DNA from: Abelmoschus esculentus
Taxonomy: Eukaryota; Streptophyta; Magnoliopsida; Malvales; Malvaceae
Length of the DNA: 64,000 nucleotides
Reading direction: 5' to 3'
Assembly: GCA_035048815.1 (NCBI GenBank)
Contig: JAUCBN010000011.1
Location: 20,042,001 to 20,106,000 of the forward strand
The notes below the pieces were generated by a model. It had not been told where the DNA came from and ran no database searches. It saw only the letters and a program-made list of their open reading frames with translations. Below, one piece after another: positions 33,575 to 45,340 of this stretch. Every line of letters starts with the position of its first letter. The stretch's first letter is position 1. Made by a program: the position numbers and the translations under genes.

Positions 33575-34911
33575 TGATGAGTGCCTAAAAGGCAGTTATT
33601 TACTATCCTTCTCATGGTACTTTATGCATCTATTATACATCAACTTGAACTGAAATATGGATTTTTTGCGCAAATATGAGATATTCCGTTATCACTACTT
33701 ACAAAGTCAATATTTATAGAGAATGCAGATATTATTACATATTTTGTACATGCAGGAATATTCAGGGCCGAGGTAGCAGTGTTGAGGCCGAGGCCGAGGA
33801 AAAGGCCGTGGCAGCATCCAGAGTGGCAGAACCAACATTGGAGGCGCAATGAAAGAAAAAATATAGAGAACATTCTGGAAGATGCAGCGCACCAATTGGA
33901 CCAGGCTAGCGCACTAAAAGCCCAAGTCAAAGACCAAACGGGAAAACCCTTCTAGAAGGCGGCAAACTTGGAAATATCAGATCTTATGTAGAAGACTTGT
34001 TCCTTACTCCAAGTTAGAGTCTATTTAGGAAAGGTTTACCCTAGGTTAAGACTATATACACCCTAGCCGGCTACATTGTTTAGAGAGCCGATTTTAGAGA
34101 AACCCTTCTCCCAAAGAATTGTACCTATCGACATTATGTTCTAAATTTCTTAGGGATAGGTGAAGGTTGTAGATATTAGTGAGAGGAGATTGTTTCTTGT
34201 TTCTTTGTTCTAATGCAATAATAATATCAAAGTTTGCTTATCCTATTGCCATTCCTTGTTCTTGCATTCAAGCTCGAGAGAGAAGTTTGTAAGTAATATA
34301 TTTATCTAGCATCGAGAGGTGTAGATTCACGAAAGGGATAAGTATGGTGTTGTAGACACTAACTCGGCCTAGAGATAGGTTAAGAGTTTCACCAGCTAAA
34401 AGAAGTGTTGGATTGGTTGGTGGTTATCGTTGATTTACGCTGAGAGGTATCGTCAAGGACCAGTCATCAATAGCGCTCTGACTTAGAGATAAGCGGAGTC
34501 AACTACGGATACTTTGCAGAACTTTGATGCCTCTGCCCAAGAGCAAAAGATTGCCGCGGAAGAGAACACTAATGCTGCCTAGGTTGTATCTGCAGTACTG
34601 TCGAAGTAGTGTTGTGTAATTGTATTGGATAAGAAGAAGATCAATCGAATCCATTAATTGATGCAGCTGGATTCTACCTACTTTCTCTATATCGTTCTCA
34701 ACCTTTTATTTTATATTTTGTTATTTAATTATTTAGTTTTTTAAATAAATCCACTTATATGTGTTTTTACTTTATCTTTCAGGAGCAAGGGAACAAGGGG
34801 AGACATATTAAGTATACTAATCCCTGTGGAGACGATACACGATATGCTTATCACTTTATTACTTGGCGACGTGTACACTTGCAGTCAATTGCGCTTTTAT
34901 TACATGCATCA
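33575..34911 (+). repeat. A2 3' LTR
   Basis: TGATGAGTGCC to TTACATGCATCA, followed by the target duplication TACCT. The main size difference from the 5' LTR is a ~9-base deletion in the GTAGCAGTGTTGAGG block near 33775. The minus-strand frame 33640-33930 is a shadow matching the one in the 5' LTR. Confidence 0.9.
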
Positions 34912-36824
34912 TACCTCTCGGCGTGAATCAATTATAATCACCAACCAATCCCACACTTCTTTTAGTCACTGAAACTCTTAACCTATCTTTTGGCCGAGTT
35001 AGTGTTTCCCGATTGAAATACCGTACTTATCCCTTTCGTGAATCGAACTCTCTCGTTATTAGATAAATGGATTACTCACAAACTTCTCTCTCGAGCTTGA
35101 ATGCAAGAACAAGGAATGACAAAGAATAAGCAAACTTTGATATTTTATTGCATTAGGAACAAGAAACAAAGTTTGACTTCCTCACACTAATACTTTACAA
35201 CCTTCACCTAAGCCTAAACAAAGAAAAACTAAATCTAATTCTATACTCTAAGCTATGAGTCTAATGTGTGTATCATACCCTTGGACGGCTAATCCTTATA
35301 TAGGCTTGGCCTAGTGTAACCCCCTTACCCCAGCCTAGACGGAACTGACACTAATGGGTCACACGGAGAATATCAAACCAAACCCGCAAAGGTCCGATTC
35401 TATAAACAATCTTGAAAACTGATATATTTTTTTCTAGATGCATAATTATGTTCCTACATGTCTTAGTCTCATACAAAGCATTAATGGAAGCAATCTGATC
35501 ACAAACAAGCATCCGATTAAACAATTAAGTGAATTAAGGGCTAAAACGTAAAACTTTTAAATTCTAATGACAAAGTATAAATTCTTTTAATCAAAGTTTA
35601 ATTAAACATACAAGTATCCCTCACGGAAAATTTCAAATCAAACGGAGCATTCTAACATTGTTAATTGCATGTTTCACCAATTTAGGGACAAAAATGTAAA
35701 TCTTTCAAATTATAAGGACTTCGTACAAATTAAGTTAGACATCTTAAAATTAAATCAACTTTATGCATCCATGTAAAATTTCAGCTAAAAATAACATCTG
35801 TAGGTACCCTAATTGAACAAAGAAAGATATCCGGGACTAAAAATGTAATTTCCATCAACTATCAATTTCTGGCAGTCAATGGTTTCGAAACCTTCCATAA
35901 AGGTTTCGAAACTTTATGAAAAAGGTTTAGAAACTTCTATGAAAGTTTCGAAACTTTTCGCATCTAGTAACTTTCCAGAATCGAAATTGCCGGTAAAGTT
36001 TCGAAACCTTCCTTAAGGTTTCGAAACTTTGGGTCTGGAACCCAAAAGTTCCGTCACACTAAGTGAACATTATCAACTCACTGCCCAACCGTTAACCACC
36101 AACAACTATATGCATAAATCCTAAGCATAATGAACAACATAAACCACACCAACATTAACATCAAGAACCTCAAATAACTTATAGGCATGCTTCCTAAAAT
36201 ACGGTTAGAAACAAGGATGTCCATGCTTGTGCAAGTGTACATGCTTTCTTTGATAAGGTTTAAAATAAAGAACAATCATGTATACTCATGCTTTAGGCAA
36301 TCCAAAACATTATTACATTCCACCAACAATAGCTCAAGCAAAATATAGTCTCTTTACAAGTCTAAAACCAAGTAGTACACTCATTCTACTATGGGATTGA
36401 TTTACACATAGCCAAGCCCCAACTTATTTGCCAAAACATACCAACTATGTAGCTTTTTCTCTTGGTGCTCTTGCTCCAAATGCAGCCCAAAGATGTCTCT
36501 ATTGCTCTTCAAAGATGAAAGAAGAGCTTAAGAACAACAAGCTTTGTGAGGAAGCTCCAACAAAATCATCTATAATCAACTTAAAACCATATGTAAACCA
36601 TTGTTTGCAATGCATCATTAAAAACATGCATACTTAACATTCCACGTTCATGTCTATAATATCAAATCACTTTCTTGAGTATGTTCAATATTACCAAAAC
36701 AATTCATGAATGATGCATAATGTTCTCTTTAAATCTATGTATGCATATTGGCATTCTAGTGATCACTTATTATGAACCTTGAGTTCACCGAATACACGGA
36801 TCCATTGCTAGAGACCACTAGTCT

Positions 36825-36995
36825 CGTCATGACACGAAGTCACCATTGACATGACACAAAGTCACCATTGACATGACACAAAGTCACCATTATAGCACTA
36901 CCACGCACGGTTGGACACATAATCACCTTTGTTACGTGTAGGCGACTCTACCACGCACGATTGGACACTAAGTCACTCTTGTTACGTGTCGGCAA
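36825..36995. repeat. Short tandem repeats in the G2 LTR
   Basis: Three units of about 22 bases built on CATGACACAAAGTCACCATT, then two units of about 55 bases with ACCACGCACGRTTGGACAC and TTGTTACGTGT. Homologous arrays are at 52735-52910 and 60415-60570 in G2-2. Confidence 0.75.
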
Positions 36996-37106
36996 TATTC
37001 TTTATTCTCAATATTGTTTATACTACACTCAAGACAATCTTAATGACATGTCATTCGTATTCGAGTCTAAAGTTAGTGTCACTAAGCCAATATCATATTC
37101 CAATAT

Positions 37107-37330
37107 GCATGATAATTTGTTGCTCATAATGCATGCATAATGTGTTCAATAAATGAACCAAATGTCATACCCAATGGCACCATCATATGTAAGGAAAATA
37201 ATCACATTATATTCCAATTCATTTTTAGCTCATAATGCATCCATAATGTGTTCAATAAATAAACCGAAAGTCATGCCCAATGACACCATTAATTGTAAGG
37301 CAAATAACCATATATTATTCCAATTCATTT
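37107..37330. repeat. Two-copy ~114-base tandem duplication in the G2-1 LTR
   Basis: Two units each with GCTCATAATGCAT, TGTTCAATAAAT and a CCCAATGRCACCAT word. The right LTR of G2-2 also has two copies and its left LTR has one. Confidence 0.7.
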
Positions 37331-38892
37331 TTCTCATTTCCATAACCATGAATGCCTTTATAAACCATGCATTTCCAGCAAGTATCACATGCATGCATCA
37401 TTTCAAAATCATACTTATGCATTTCCAAAAATCTCTTTGAATCATCAACATAATGCCATTATCGGAAATAGCCGAAACTCATAATAATATATCAAAAACA
37501 TTTACTTTACTTACTATTGAACTATGGAAAGTTTTCACACTATTCCATAGCCACCCAAACAAAATCGAACCAATGTGATTCGCTTTAAGCCCAAAAACAC
37601 TCACCGACAAGCGAAACGAGCCCTCGTCGATGCTCTGATGGCAATGCCAATGCACCAGCCACTTAAGCACCTTCTTGTACTACCTCTACAATATTAAAAA
37701 CAGAACATATTTACATCATAACATGCTCAAAACAGCAACCACATCAAACCTCCACAAAACTACCGAAAACTTAGCCGAAAAGACCGAAAACTAAGCCGAA
37801 ACACATCCAAACAACATCAGCCCAAAACTTAATGATTCTAACATCCAATCCACTTCAATTATGAACCAAAAACACATCTAAACCATCCTTATACCTCTAG
37901 CAACATTAAAACACCTAAAACAGCCCCTAAAACAACCGAAAATCACCTTAAAACAACACTGATTGCATTATTCCGGGATTAAATTAATGTGCCAACAATT
38001 CAAGACTCATTTAATCATTTAATTTACATAATAACATAATTAAACCAACTTAATTACAACATTAATTTAGATCTAAAAAGATTTCACAAAAATCCTCATA
38101 AAATCATTAGATGTAGAATTAAAAACATGAAATCAAGTTTCACTTAATGATTAGCAAGCTAATACTTGAGAATTTCAATAAAGAACCTTAGAAAAAGATT
38201 AAAATTCAGCAAGTTACCTTTGAGATTTACTCCACCAAAATAATGAGAAATCCTCTACTTGATTTCTTGAAAATGGATGTTGATTTTGCAAAATTGATGA
38301 ATAGGCGTTGTAGAGAATGAAAAGATGAATAAAATAAAATAAATCTTGTTGAAAATGATGAAGAAATAAGCAAGTAATTGAAGAAATTTGAAGAAGAAGA
38401 TGGAGAGAAAATAGAGAGAAAATCATGAGAGAAAAGATGAGAAAATAAGTAGTTATGAGAGAAAATAAAATTATCATCTTTTTTAAAAAACTATTTAAAA
38501 ACAATTTTTGTGGATAAATCATTAATTAAAAATAATTTGGGTTTATGTCCCTCTAAGGATTCTAAGTATAACTTGCTTTCCAATTTAGTCACTAAAAATG
38601 CCCATTTTCGAAAATCACCAATTAAACCACCAAATCTTTTTCTAAAATTACAATTTAGTCACTAGTACATAATTAAACTTAATTATAAATCAAATTGAAG
38701 TTCAAATAACATTCGTTTAATTTTAAAACATCATTTTAATATTTTTAAACCATTTTTTAAAATTATTACTTTTCTTATTAGAATATTATTATTTTAATTT
38801 TCCTGGAATAACGAACCGAAAAACTGATTCGTCCCGAATCGAATTCTTTAAACCATCATTCAAACTACTAACCCCAAAATCTCGATGTTACA

Positions 38893-40240
38893 ACTCTCCC
38901 CCTCTTAAGAAAATTTCATCCTCGAAATTCTTACCTGAAGCAAACAAGTGAGGAACTGCTCCTCCATGCTTTTCCTTGTCTCCCAAGTTGCCTCTTTGAC
39001 ACCTTGGTGATTCCAAAGCACTTTAACCAAATCTATGGTCTTTCCTCGAAGAACCTTTGTATCCACATCCAAAATCCTTACTGGTTCCTCCTCATAACTC
39101 ATATTCGTTCTTAACTCGATCTACTCAACTAGAACATCATGAGAAGGATCTGAACTATACTTACGAATTATCGATACATGAAAAACATAATGCATCCAAC
39201 TCAACTCCACCGACAACCTCAACCGATAAATAATAGGACCACTTCGCTCTAACACCTCATTCGGCCCAATGAAACGAGGACTTAACTTATCCTTACGTCC
39301 AAACCTCATTAACTTCTTCTATGGGGAAACCTTTAGAAACACTTTATCTCTGACAACATATTCCACCTCCCTATGCTTCAAATCGGCATAGGACTTTTGC
39401 CTATATAAAGCCTTCTTAAGCTTGGCACAAATAAGCTTAACCTCTTCATCCGTATCCTTCAACACTTGAGGTAAAGAAACATACTTTCGTCTATCTTCCT
39501 TCCAACACAATAAAACATCAAATGGTGTCATTTGTATACTTACCTGAAAACTATTATTATAAGCTAACTCTACCCAAGGCCACTGTTTCTCCCAAGAACC
39601 TTGAAACTCAATGATGCAACACCTCAACATATCCTTCAAAGTCTGACTAACACGTTCAGACTGATCATCTGTCTGAATATGATAAGCAGTACTAAACTAA
39701 GCCTTGTACCCAAAGCAACCTACAAACTCTTCCCAGAACTTAGAGGTAAAACGCGGATCTTTATCTGATATGATCAACTTAGGCACACTATGCAACTTCA
39801 CCACCTCAGAAAACATACAACTCTATCAATTTATCCATAGAACACGTTGTATGCACGGCAGGAAAATGTGCACACTTTGTAAACCTATCAACAATAACCC
39901 ATATAAAATCTTTCTTGGACTCCGTCACATCTTTCTTTAATCCAACCCAAAGGTATACACTTTTGAGATCCCTACACATTTTCACACTACCCGGATGCAT
40001 AACAAACGGACTAGCATGTGCTTCTACCAAAAAAAAAACTTGCCTCAACTCAACATCATCCGGCACCACAATCCGACCTCTAAACCAAAACACCTCATCA
40101 TCATCAAACTGATACTCGATTGGTCTACCCTATGCAATATCCTCCACAAAAGGTACTAACGCCTCATCCTCTAACTGTTTCACCTTTATCATCTCAACCA
40201 AGATAGGTCTTACTTACAACTCCGCCACTCAACCACCTTC
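38893..40240 (-). pseudogene. G2-1 integrase and chromodomain remnant
   Basis: Read right to left on the minus strand: integrase N-terminal zinc segment (40093 downward, FRGRIVVPDD, EAHASPFVMHPGSVKM), catalytic core pieces (WVIVDRFTKCAHF; then FQGSWEKQWPWVELAYNNSF), the C-terminal SH3-like region (39121-39309, LSPRFIGPNEVL, YVFHVSIIRKY) and the chromodomain (38905-39102, PVRILDVDTKVLRGK, VKEATWETRK). A deletion near 39915 joins the zinc region (..KKDVTE) to ..SKKDFIW, removing the CxxC pair and the first catalytic Asp. Stops and frame changes elsewhere. The chromodomain would steer integration to heterochromatin. Confidence 0.8.
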
Positions 40241-43163
40241 CTTTGAAATACTCAAATTAGCAAACATCACCCTCAACTCAACTGTTGTCTTACGGCTTAA
40301 AGATTCAACCATCACATTAGCTTTCCCCGAAAGACTCGCAACAGTCATCCAACACTTACCCTCCTCGGACAACCATCAGATTCATCCCTCACAATAAAGT
40401 AACAACGCACACACCATCACACCATCTCAATTCTCACAGAAAACATCACTCCAAAGAAAACCCTCTTTTTTCTTGCTTAAGATTGATAACCAACTCTTGA
40501 TAACCGCAACGGTTTTCATACCACCACCACCGAACTAACCTTATTTTCGACATCCTCCCACATACCAGGTAACCAACTAAGCCTTTCACCAATCTCCACT
40601 CCACACAATGATGCTCCACCAACAAGCTTCAAACTAACTTTACATAAAACTGTCAACACTGTCTTAAGCAAACTCCATCAACAACAACAACTTTATTATG
40701 AGTCATATTAACCATATCACAACATCACAACATATCATCCATTTACCTATGAATGATAAAACCCAACATCCAAATGACAACCTATATCGGTCTTAAAAGC
40801 CCTAAAATCTTAACATATTATAGATACACCACTCACCTATTTTTCCAATGGGACTTAGAAACCCAAGAAAACCGTACTCAAACAAACGATTGATCCACCA
40901 ACCCTCATAGGAAAACTCCATACCATCCATAGAACTTACTACCAAACTTATGACAATTCTTTCCGACATCAACCTTGGCACCTTTACTAATAATAATAAC
41001 CCAAAGAAAATTGATACTTACTCTTACCTTATCAGCAAGATAAACATCTACACATGATTCAAACATAATCCAAACAAGCTCAGTCAAAAACACATGTTTC
41101 CCCAATCTACCACAACACTTACCACCCATCACATGGAAAAAAGATTACCATAAGCCCTGATCAAGATACCATTCCATCTCGGCACTTTCCGAAATAACTA
41201 TGCGGCTCACATAACACAAAAAGATTCTCAACACAAAACCAAACCTTTCCAAGTATATCCTTAACTAGACCCTCAACAAACACCTGACCACGACTTGTCC
41301 CTGATCAACTTAACCAAGGTAGAGTCCCGCTTATAGCTCCACCATTTTACTAGGTCTCCCCACAAATTAACCGAACATCTTCCCTCATAACTCCACAACA
41401 ACCCTGGCTTACCCCACATAACAAACTCCCATTGCAAGCATCCTTATGTAAGCCAAGTCATCCCCGATAGCTAACATTCCACAAAACATACAATACAAGA
41501 AACTTACCAACTTTGTGTCAAACCCAATATTGTACTCATCTTAACGATAATATATCCAACTTAAGGTTTAGCCACCATAATCAACTCAACACCATGTTTC
41601 AAACTTTAAGATCCACACATCGTTAAGTGCCTTGACACTTAACTCAAAACTCCTTCCCAATATCAACTCATCGATAAACCAACTCTTATCCCACGTATAC
41701 CACAACAAAATTCAATCTTGTAGAACTATTCCTTCCACTTGCTCCAACATCTCTTATTTTATAATCTTGCCAAAGCAGTAACCATATTAATTAGGTTGAT
41801 AAAACCATATTGATGAAACATCCATAGACATGAACCCACCGAACACAAACCCTCACAACACTTTTCGATAAAAGCAAACCCACAAGACTGAACAACCGAT
41901 ACAAACCATAAATTGTCCAGCGGTTCCTGATACACCACTTCAACATCATCACAATCTAACTTTAGCCGAGGTATACCCAACTCAACACCTTATAAAATAA
42001 ACATGTACACTTTCCTCCTTTATAGCACAACAAAAAGCCTCTCAAGGTCACAACAATCAATGATTCAAACCCATGATACCACAACTCTCATACCAATATA
42101 TATCTCATATTTTGCTTTCCATCCTGACCCCATTACTCTTAACGGAAAAAAAAAACCTAGATCGATCACAATCCTCGATCTAACCGTACACTAACTATAC
42201 TATAAAGAATTCCATGTAATTAATTTTTTTCCACCAACATGACAATAAAACATCTTTTCCACAAAATAATTTCACATTACTAAAAAAAACACCAACCCGC
42301 CTTACTCTACAAAACATGCTGCAACCTTCTTACAACCTCCAAACCTTAACTAGAAAGAATCCGCAAAACCCAGCCTTACCTTTTGTAATGATCAACTCAA
42401 GCTAACCATAACTCAAGGTATTTCCCTTGGTTTTAAACATTCACAACTCTGAGATCAACCACTCATTCCTCATCCAAGATTATTCCCTAACCAAAAGGGT
42501 AGCTTGCCCAATACACATCCAGCTCAACACCACAAGAAAGCCCTTTCAACTCCTTTGTTTTCACACCTTCACCCTAAAAGAACCAACCACACCCCACTTA
42601 TATCTTCAAGGAGCTACTCACAAGTGTGAACAAATATATGCATGATTTCCTGTATGCTCTCATAAATGCCTATACATGTGCATGTGCATGTGCATGTAAA
42701 TGCAATTTCTAATGTCATGCTCAAGAATGCATACATGTCCTACATTATCTATAGATATATACATATATGTGCTCTTACACTATGCATGATTATTGTTCAC
42801 ACTCACAAATAACATCCTCAATTCCAACAACTTCAACTACTATCTTGTTGACTACTCCCAAGTCAGATTAGCAACAGCCGTACCAGCTTCAGCAGACTAA
42901 AATACACCTGAAAGAACGGTGCAACACCCTAAAGTGACCTCCCTGCATAACTAGAGGCACACTCACGGAGGAGGAGGAAGAAATTACTCTTCCCTAGCAG
43001 TCGTTTCATCCTCAATCTTGACCATCAAAGTTCATACCAACACTAGCTCGTGACTTACATCTCAGAAGCATATTCCAAAAACTTTAAACATGCAATTTAA
43101 AACATAAAATTAAAACAAAATAAACTTACATTCGGGCAAGATCCAAGGGAAAACTTAGGCCAA
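40241..43163 (-). other. G2-1 internal non-coding domain, G-poor on the + strand
   Basis: About 2.9 kb, A/C-rich and very poor in G on +, homologous along its length to 56331-58945 in G2-2 and in blocks to G1. It sits where RNase H, RT, protease and gag should be. It holds a TGCATG run (42674-42697). The short frames are on either strand without motifs; a 72-codon + frame (42427-42645) has a counterpart at 58252-58470 but changes freely between copies. Confidence 0.65.
42674..42697. repeat. TGCATG hexamer microsatellite
   Basis: About four CATGTG units in tandem. The G2-2 copy near 58500 has fewer units. Confidence 0.8.
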
Positions 43164-43710
43164 AACCTTCACAAAACTACCGAAAACTTAGCCGAAAAGA
43201 CCGAAAACTAAGTCGAAACGCATCCGAACAACATCAGCCCAAAACCTAATGATTCTAACATCCAATCCAATTCAATTATGAATCAAAAACACATCTAAAC
43301 CATTCTTATGCCTTCAACAACATTAAAACACCTAAAACAGCCCCTAAAACAACCGAAAATCACCTTAAAACAACATCGATTGCATTATTTCGGGATTAAA
43401 TTAATGTGCCATCAATTCAAGACTCATTTAATCATTTAATTTACATAATAACATAATTAAATCAACCTAATTATAGCATTAATTGAGATTTAAAAAGATT
43501 TCACAAAAATCCTCATAAAATCATTAAATCTATAATTAAAAATATGATATCAAGTTTCACTTAATGATTAGCAAGCTAATACTTGGGAATTTCAATAAAG
43601 AACCTTAGAAAAAGATTAAAATTAATAACGAACCGAAGAACTCGATTCATCCCGAATCAAATTCTCTAAACCATCACTCAAACTAATAACCCTAAAATCG
43701 GGATGTTACA
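43164..43710 (-). repeat. G2-1 5' LTR, 5'-deleted on the + strand side
   Basis: At about 43163 the leader (CGGGCAAGATCCAAGGGAAA, compare 58920) jumps to LTR sequence matching ~37750 (CAAAACTACCGAAAACTTAG). An internal stretch matching about 38215-38800 is also missing near 43620. Ends GGGATGTTACA, then the CCTAG target duplication. Confidence 0.8.
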
Positions 43711-44176
43711 CCTAGGGCAAACCTTTCCTAAGTAGAATACAACTTGGAGTAGGGACCAAGTCATGTACATAGGTCAAATATTTCCAAGTTTATTTCTTCT
43801 AGAAGATTTTCCCGCGTGGCCTTGTCTTTGGGCTTTCCTTATGCTCTCCAGCTCTGATTCTTGGACTTCTTATCTAGCAACGTTCTCCTCATTTTTCTTC
43901 TTAGCTTGCCTACCATATCGCTACTTGCCCTCTGCTACCTCGGCACCAGGTCCTGCCTCGGCCTTAGTTTACTATCGTGGCAATACTTTTTCCTACACAA
44001 CATAAAAATGCAGTAAAGTATGCCTTTTCTATAAATATGATCTTTAATAGCATCATCCCTAAATATATCACATTAAGTATATGCATTGGTCCAAGTTGGT
44101 GTAGAGTTGATGATTGATGCCCATGAAAAGTGTACAAAGTGATAGTGAGTTGATCACTTATCACGCATGTAGATAC

Positions 44177-45340
44177 TGTTGAGTTGATCGATTAGTAGAA
44201 TTGGCCAAGAAGGGGGTGAATTGGCAATTAAAATTTTCGGTGAAAGATTTTGGTAAAAATAAAGAAAATTTGGCACAAACGATTTATAGTGGTTAGACCT
44301 TCGAACAAGCACTTACATCCACTACCTTAGCTCCCACTAAGGATTTTCAACCCAATTCACTATTAAATTCGATCTTTTTCTCGGTTCAAAGGATAACCGT
44401 TACACAATGAATCAATCTTTCTACCCAAAGATTGATTCAACCTAACAAGGTTACAAGAAAATGAATGGCAAAATTAAACTCTCTCTAATAGAATATTTTG
44501 GCCCAATACAATCAAAATCACTCCCCAAACTCTGAAACAAAATTATAAAGAAAATTCCCAAGAGTTGGGTGTACAAGATTTGCAATGAAGTGCTTTGATG
44601 TTGGATTTTTGTGCTTCGATGATGCTTGAGGTTCAAAAAATTATTAATGCTGCTTCAGAAGCTTCAATTTATACCTTCTCATTGATTTCTAACTGTTGTG
44701 GTTGTTGGGAATTGAAATAAAGAAGTTATGGCTTCATCTTCCCATCATAAATGCACCTTTGCAGACATTGGTATCGATACTCGGGTACCTGTTTTGAAAC
44801 AGGCCACAAAGAGAAAGAGCCATTGTGTATTTAATAGGGGTGTATCGAACCATGGTTCGATACCAATTACAATCTGTGAAAGTTGATATCGATATCTGTT
44901 CTGAAACATGTTAACCACCATTTAAAGCTTCAACTACCTCCAACGGTTGACTCATTTAACGCTAAAATAGCCGTTGGGATTTTTGGGGATATCGATATTG
45001 GTATCGAAACAACCCTTTATAGTTTTAAAATATTTTTAAATTAAGCCCTAGTTCGATACCTGGTTCAAAATAGATGTTGGCAGTAACGTTTTGATGGAAA
45101 AATGTATCGATATTGGTACCAATACTCGTTCTTTGACTCAAGAATATTTTCTGAAAAACAAGAGGCGGTATCGATACCTGTTCTAGGGGTATCGATACTC
45201 TCATGTAAAAAGACTTAGAAAATTATCTTTAAAGTTCTTGGTTTGACTTGAATACAAAAGTTTGATTAAGGGACTTAAAAATTTATTATAAAATAGTCCT
45301 TTAACATAATTGTTATATCAAAATCAATTTTAGTTTTACA
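44177..45340. mobile_element. SIRE-like copia solo LTR with GATAC target duplication
   Basis: TGTTGAGTTGATCG to TTTTAGTTTTACA, 1164 bases, flanked by perfect GATAC (44172-44176 and 45341-45345). It contains AAGAAGGGGGTGAATTGG and ACATCCACTACC words that I associate with SIRE-type copia LTRs (from memory, not searched). A palindrome island at 44770-45210 has GTATCGATAC-type sites. No internal domain, so a solo LTR. It lies three bases from the A3 insertion site. A minus-strand frame 44451-44636 is LTR sequence. Confidence 0.8.

Larger units (their letters stand above)
29262..34911 (+). mobile_element. A2: short Athila-derived element, two full LTRs
   Basis: Two LTRs of 1345 and 1337 bases, a perfect tRNA-Asp primer site, and a perfect target duplication TACCT (29257-29261 and 34912-34916). 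The internal region is only about 3.0 kb. It holds a zinc-knuckle ORF, a scrap of RT, the conserved internal TATA/leader block, two polypurine tracts and the three-hairpin array. It has no capsid domain that I recognise and no protease, RNase H, integrase or env-position ORF. LTRs differ at roughly 20 sites in the first ~350 bases by my rough count, so the insertion is not very recent. It lies in A3. Confidence 0.9.
35315..38892 (-). repeat. G2-1 3' LTR, about 3.6 kb
   Basis: TGTAACCCCCTTACCCCAGCC to CTCGATGTTACA. It contains a GTTTCGAAAC palindrome island (35880-36040) that is absent from both G2-2 LTRs, short tandem repeats (36825-36995) and a ~114-base duplication (about 37107-37330). Frames in it (36078-36275, 37153-37440, 38214-38522 and others) are LTR sequence without motifs. 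Confidence 0.88.
35315..43710 (-). mobile_element. G2-1: Tekay-like chromovirus, pol-deleted, minus strand
   Basis: 3' LTR at left (35315-38892), chromodomain/integrase remnant, long G-poor domain, then a 5' LTR (43164-43710) whose first ~2.4 kb together with leader and primer site have been deleted. Perfect target duplication CCTAG (35310-35314 and 43711-43715) inside A3. It is a second chromovirus family: LTR ends resemble G1 (CGGGGAATATC-like block) but the LTR body differs, with GTTTCGAAAC palindromes in place of GTATCGATAC. Confidence 0.88.
28814..44163 (-). mobile_element. A3: Athila solo LTR, antisense, split by two insertions
   Basis: The reverse complement of the A1-type LTR is present in three pieces: 28814-29261, 34912-35314 and 43711-44163. 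It begins TGATGCG and ends CACTTATCA. A perfect target duplication CGCAT flanks it (28809-28813 and 44164-44168), and the summed length is close to the 1320 bases of the A1 LTR. No internal Athila sequence belongs to it, so it was a solo LTR before A2 and G2-1 inserted. Frames in these pieces are not genes. Confidence 0.9.

Noticed and set aside
36825..36995. Regular short repeats considered as a CRISPR-like array
   Set aside because: Units are directly adjacent, without unique spacers, and lie in a plant LTR; the same array is found in other copies of that LTR.
42427..42645. A 72-codon + frame in G2-1 with a counterpart at 58252-58470 in G2-2
   Set aside because: The two copies differ at many codons with amino-acid changes as common as silent ones, and the frame is antisense to the element. 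It follows from DNA homology and low G content.
44177..45340. Treating this LTR as the missing 3' LTR of C2
   Set aside because: It has its own perfect GATAC duplication in the G1 LTR, and its end sequence does not match the C2 3' region at 47055-47349.
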